Of a stretch of DNA of 43,353 nt, positions 42,986-43,353 are shown one piece after another (position 1 is the first letter of the stretch; every line of letters starts with the position of its first letter). The stretch is from contig CAMDRF010000015.1 of assembly GCA_945906765.1 (NCBI GenBank), positions 1-43,353 of the forward strand, written 5' to 3'. This DNA is from Nitrosovibrio sp. Nv4 (GTDB taxonomy: Bacteria > Pseudomonadota > Gammaproteobacteria > Burkholderiales > SG8-39). The notes under the pieces were generated by a model. The model worked only from the letters and a program-made list of their open reading frames with translations, was not told the DNA's origin and searched no databases. Made by a program: the position numbers and the translations under genes.

Positions 42986-43009
42986 CCGGGACAGACCACG
43001 TTTCTTCCG
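42986..43009 (+). repeat. GGGACAGAC short interspersed repeat, copy C
   Basis: The core is CCGGGACAGACCACG and then TTTCTTCCG, with GGAAAAA before it (from 42979). It is nearly identical to copy B. It lies between the RHH/PIN pair and the ATPase gene, in the orientation of the latter. The rest of 43010-43140 has no gene I can support. Confidence 0.75.
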
Positions 43010-43140
43010 GCTCCCATTTTCCCCGCAGCCCGGCACCGTGCAACGCCGACTACGCCGCCTCGATCATGAGAGGTCGAAGCCCGTTTCCCGCCGCCCGCCG
43101 ACGCGCGCGACTGCGCCTTGGCGCGCCGCGTCTATCCCGA

Positions 43141-43192
43141 TCTGCCGAAGGTATAATCCCAATTCGCCGCAGGTATAATCCCAATCTGCCGC
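43141..43192 (+). repeat. Tandem 22-bp repeat, each unit with TATAAT
   Basis: Units at 43141-43162 and 43163-43184, plus the first 8 nt of a third, share GCCG(A/C)AGGTATAATCCCAA. Each full unit carries a perfect -10 TATAAT. They lie about 50-70 nt before the ATPase start and may form a double promoter or operator. Confidence 0.65.
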
Positions 43193-43229
43193 TCCAGGCC
43201 CGCCCCCGGGCCGCCGCGCAGGAGGCATC

Positions 43230-43353
43230 ATGACCGCAGCCGCGACCCTTTACCCGCGCTACATCCGGCCCCGGGTGGAGGCGGCGCTCGCCGATACGCC
43301 GGTGGTGCTGCTGGCCGGGCCGCGCCAGGCCGGCAAGACCACGCTGGCGCGGG
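43230..43353 (+). CDS. AAA-family ATPase (DUF4143-type), 3' cut by window end
   Basis: Forty-one codons are visible. The protein begins MTAATLYPRYIRPRVEAALADTPVVLLAGPRQAGKTTLAR. GPRQAGKT is the Walker A loop of the AAA_14/DUF4143 ATPases, large accessory proteins of about 400 residues common in genomic islands and often near toxin-antitoxin genes. GGAGG lies 5 nt before the ATG. Its role is not established. Confidence 0.85.
   Translation, partial: MTAAATLYPRYIRPRVEAALADTPVVLLAGPRQAGKTTLAR

Overview
The window looks like a GC-rich betaproteobacterial chromosome (Burkholderiales/Nitrosomonadales-like). The evidence is the gene order argS - SPOR protein - dsbA - SDR - BtuF-like protein, the block zapB-like - zapA - 6S RNA - EVE protein - hemE - priA, a cobalamin riboswitch before a BtuB-type receptor, and a complete LPS core / O-antigen gene run. 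I assign no species.

Layout. 0-3.1 kb (mostly minus strand) is accessory DNA: a cut HigA-like antitoxin, two decayed copies of an ABC substrate-binding protein gene separated by an AbrB/PIN toxin-antitoxin pair, and a TumE-like toxin with an HTH partner. 3.2-7.4 kb (minus) is a housekeeping operon: argS, a SPOR protein, dsbA, a broken SDR and a BtuF-like gene. 7.4-8.8 kb (minus) holds two vapBC pairs. 8.8-13.4 kb (minus) holds priA, a cluster of DnaA-box-like 9-mers, hemE, the EVE gene, 6S RNA, zapA and a zapB-like gene. 13.4-15.8 kb (plus) is the B12 riboswitch and receptor. 15.8-28 kb (plus) is LPS core and O-unit assembly: four GT9 heptosyltransferase-like genes, GT4 transferases, msbA, two methyltransferases and an O-antigen ligase. 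27.7-31.4 kb is a WbpV/WbpL/WbpM-type set that starts O-units on undecaprenyl phosphate. 31.4-42 kb makes nucleotide sugars: dTDP-L-rhamnose (rfbB, A, C, D), a WbpE-type aminotransferase, a uronate 4-epimerase, a WbpO/TviB-type dehydrogenase and gmd. 42-43.4 kb has a further toxin-antitoxin pair and the start of an AAA ATPase.

The main feature is the density of toxin-antitoxin genes: about ten modules or remnants in 43 kb. Four of them sit between consecutive nucleotide-sugar genes, two sharing GTGA stop/start overlaps with rfbD and gmd. A short GGGACAGAC-type repeat lies at the edge of three accessory cassettes. Other signs of a fluid region are a 5' fragment of a second O-antigen ligase gene, a zeta-like toxin cut inside its P-loop, and several genes with internal deletions.

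A second pattern is regulatory. Many genes lacking a ribosome-binding site have a TANNNT-type -10 hexamer 6-7 nt before the start codon, which suggests leaderless transcripts.
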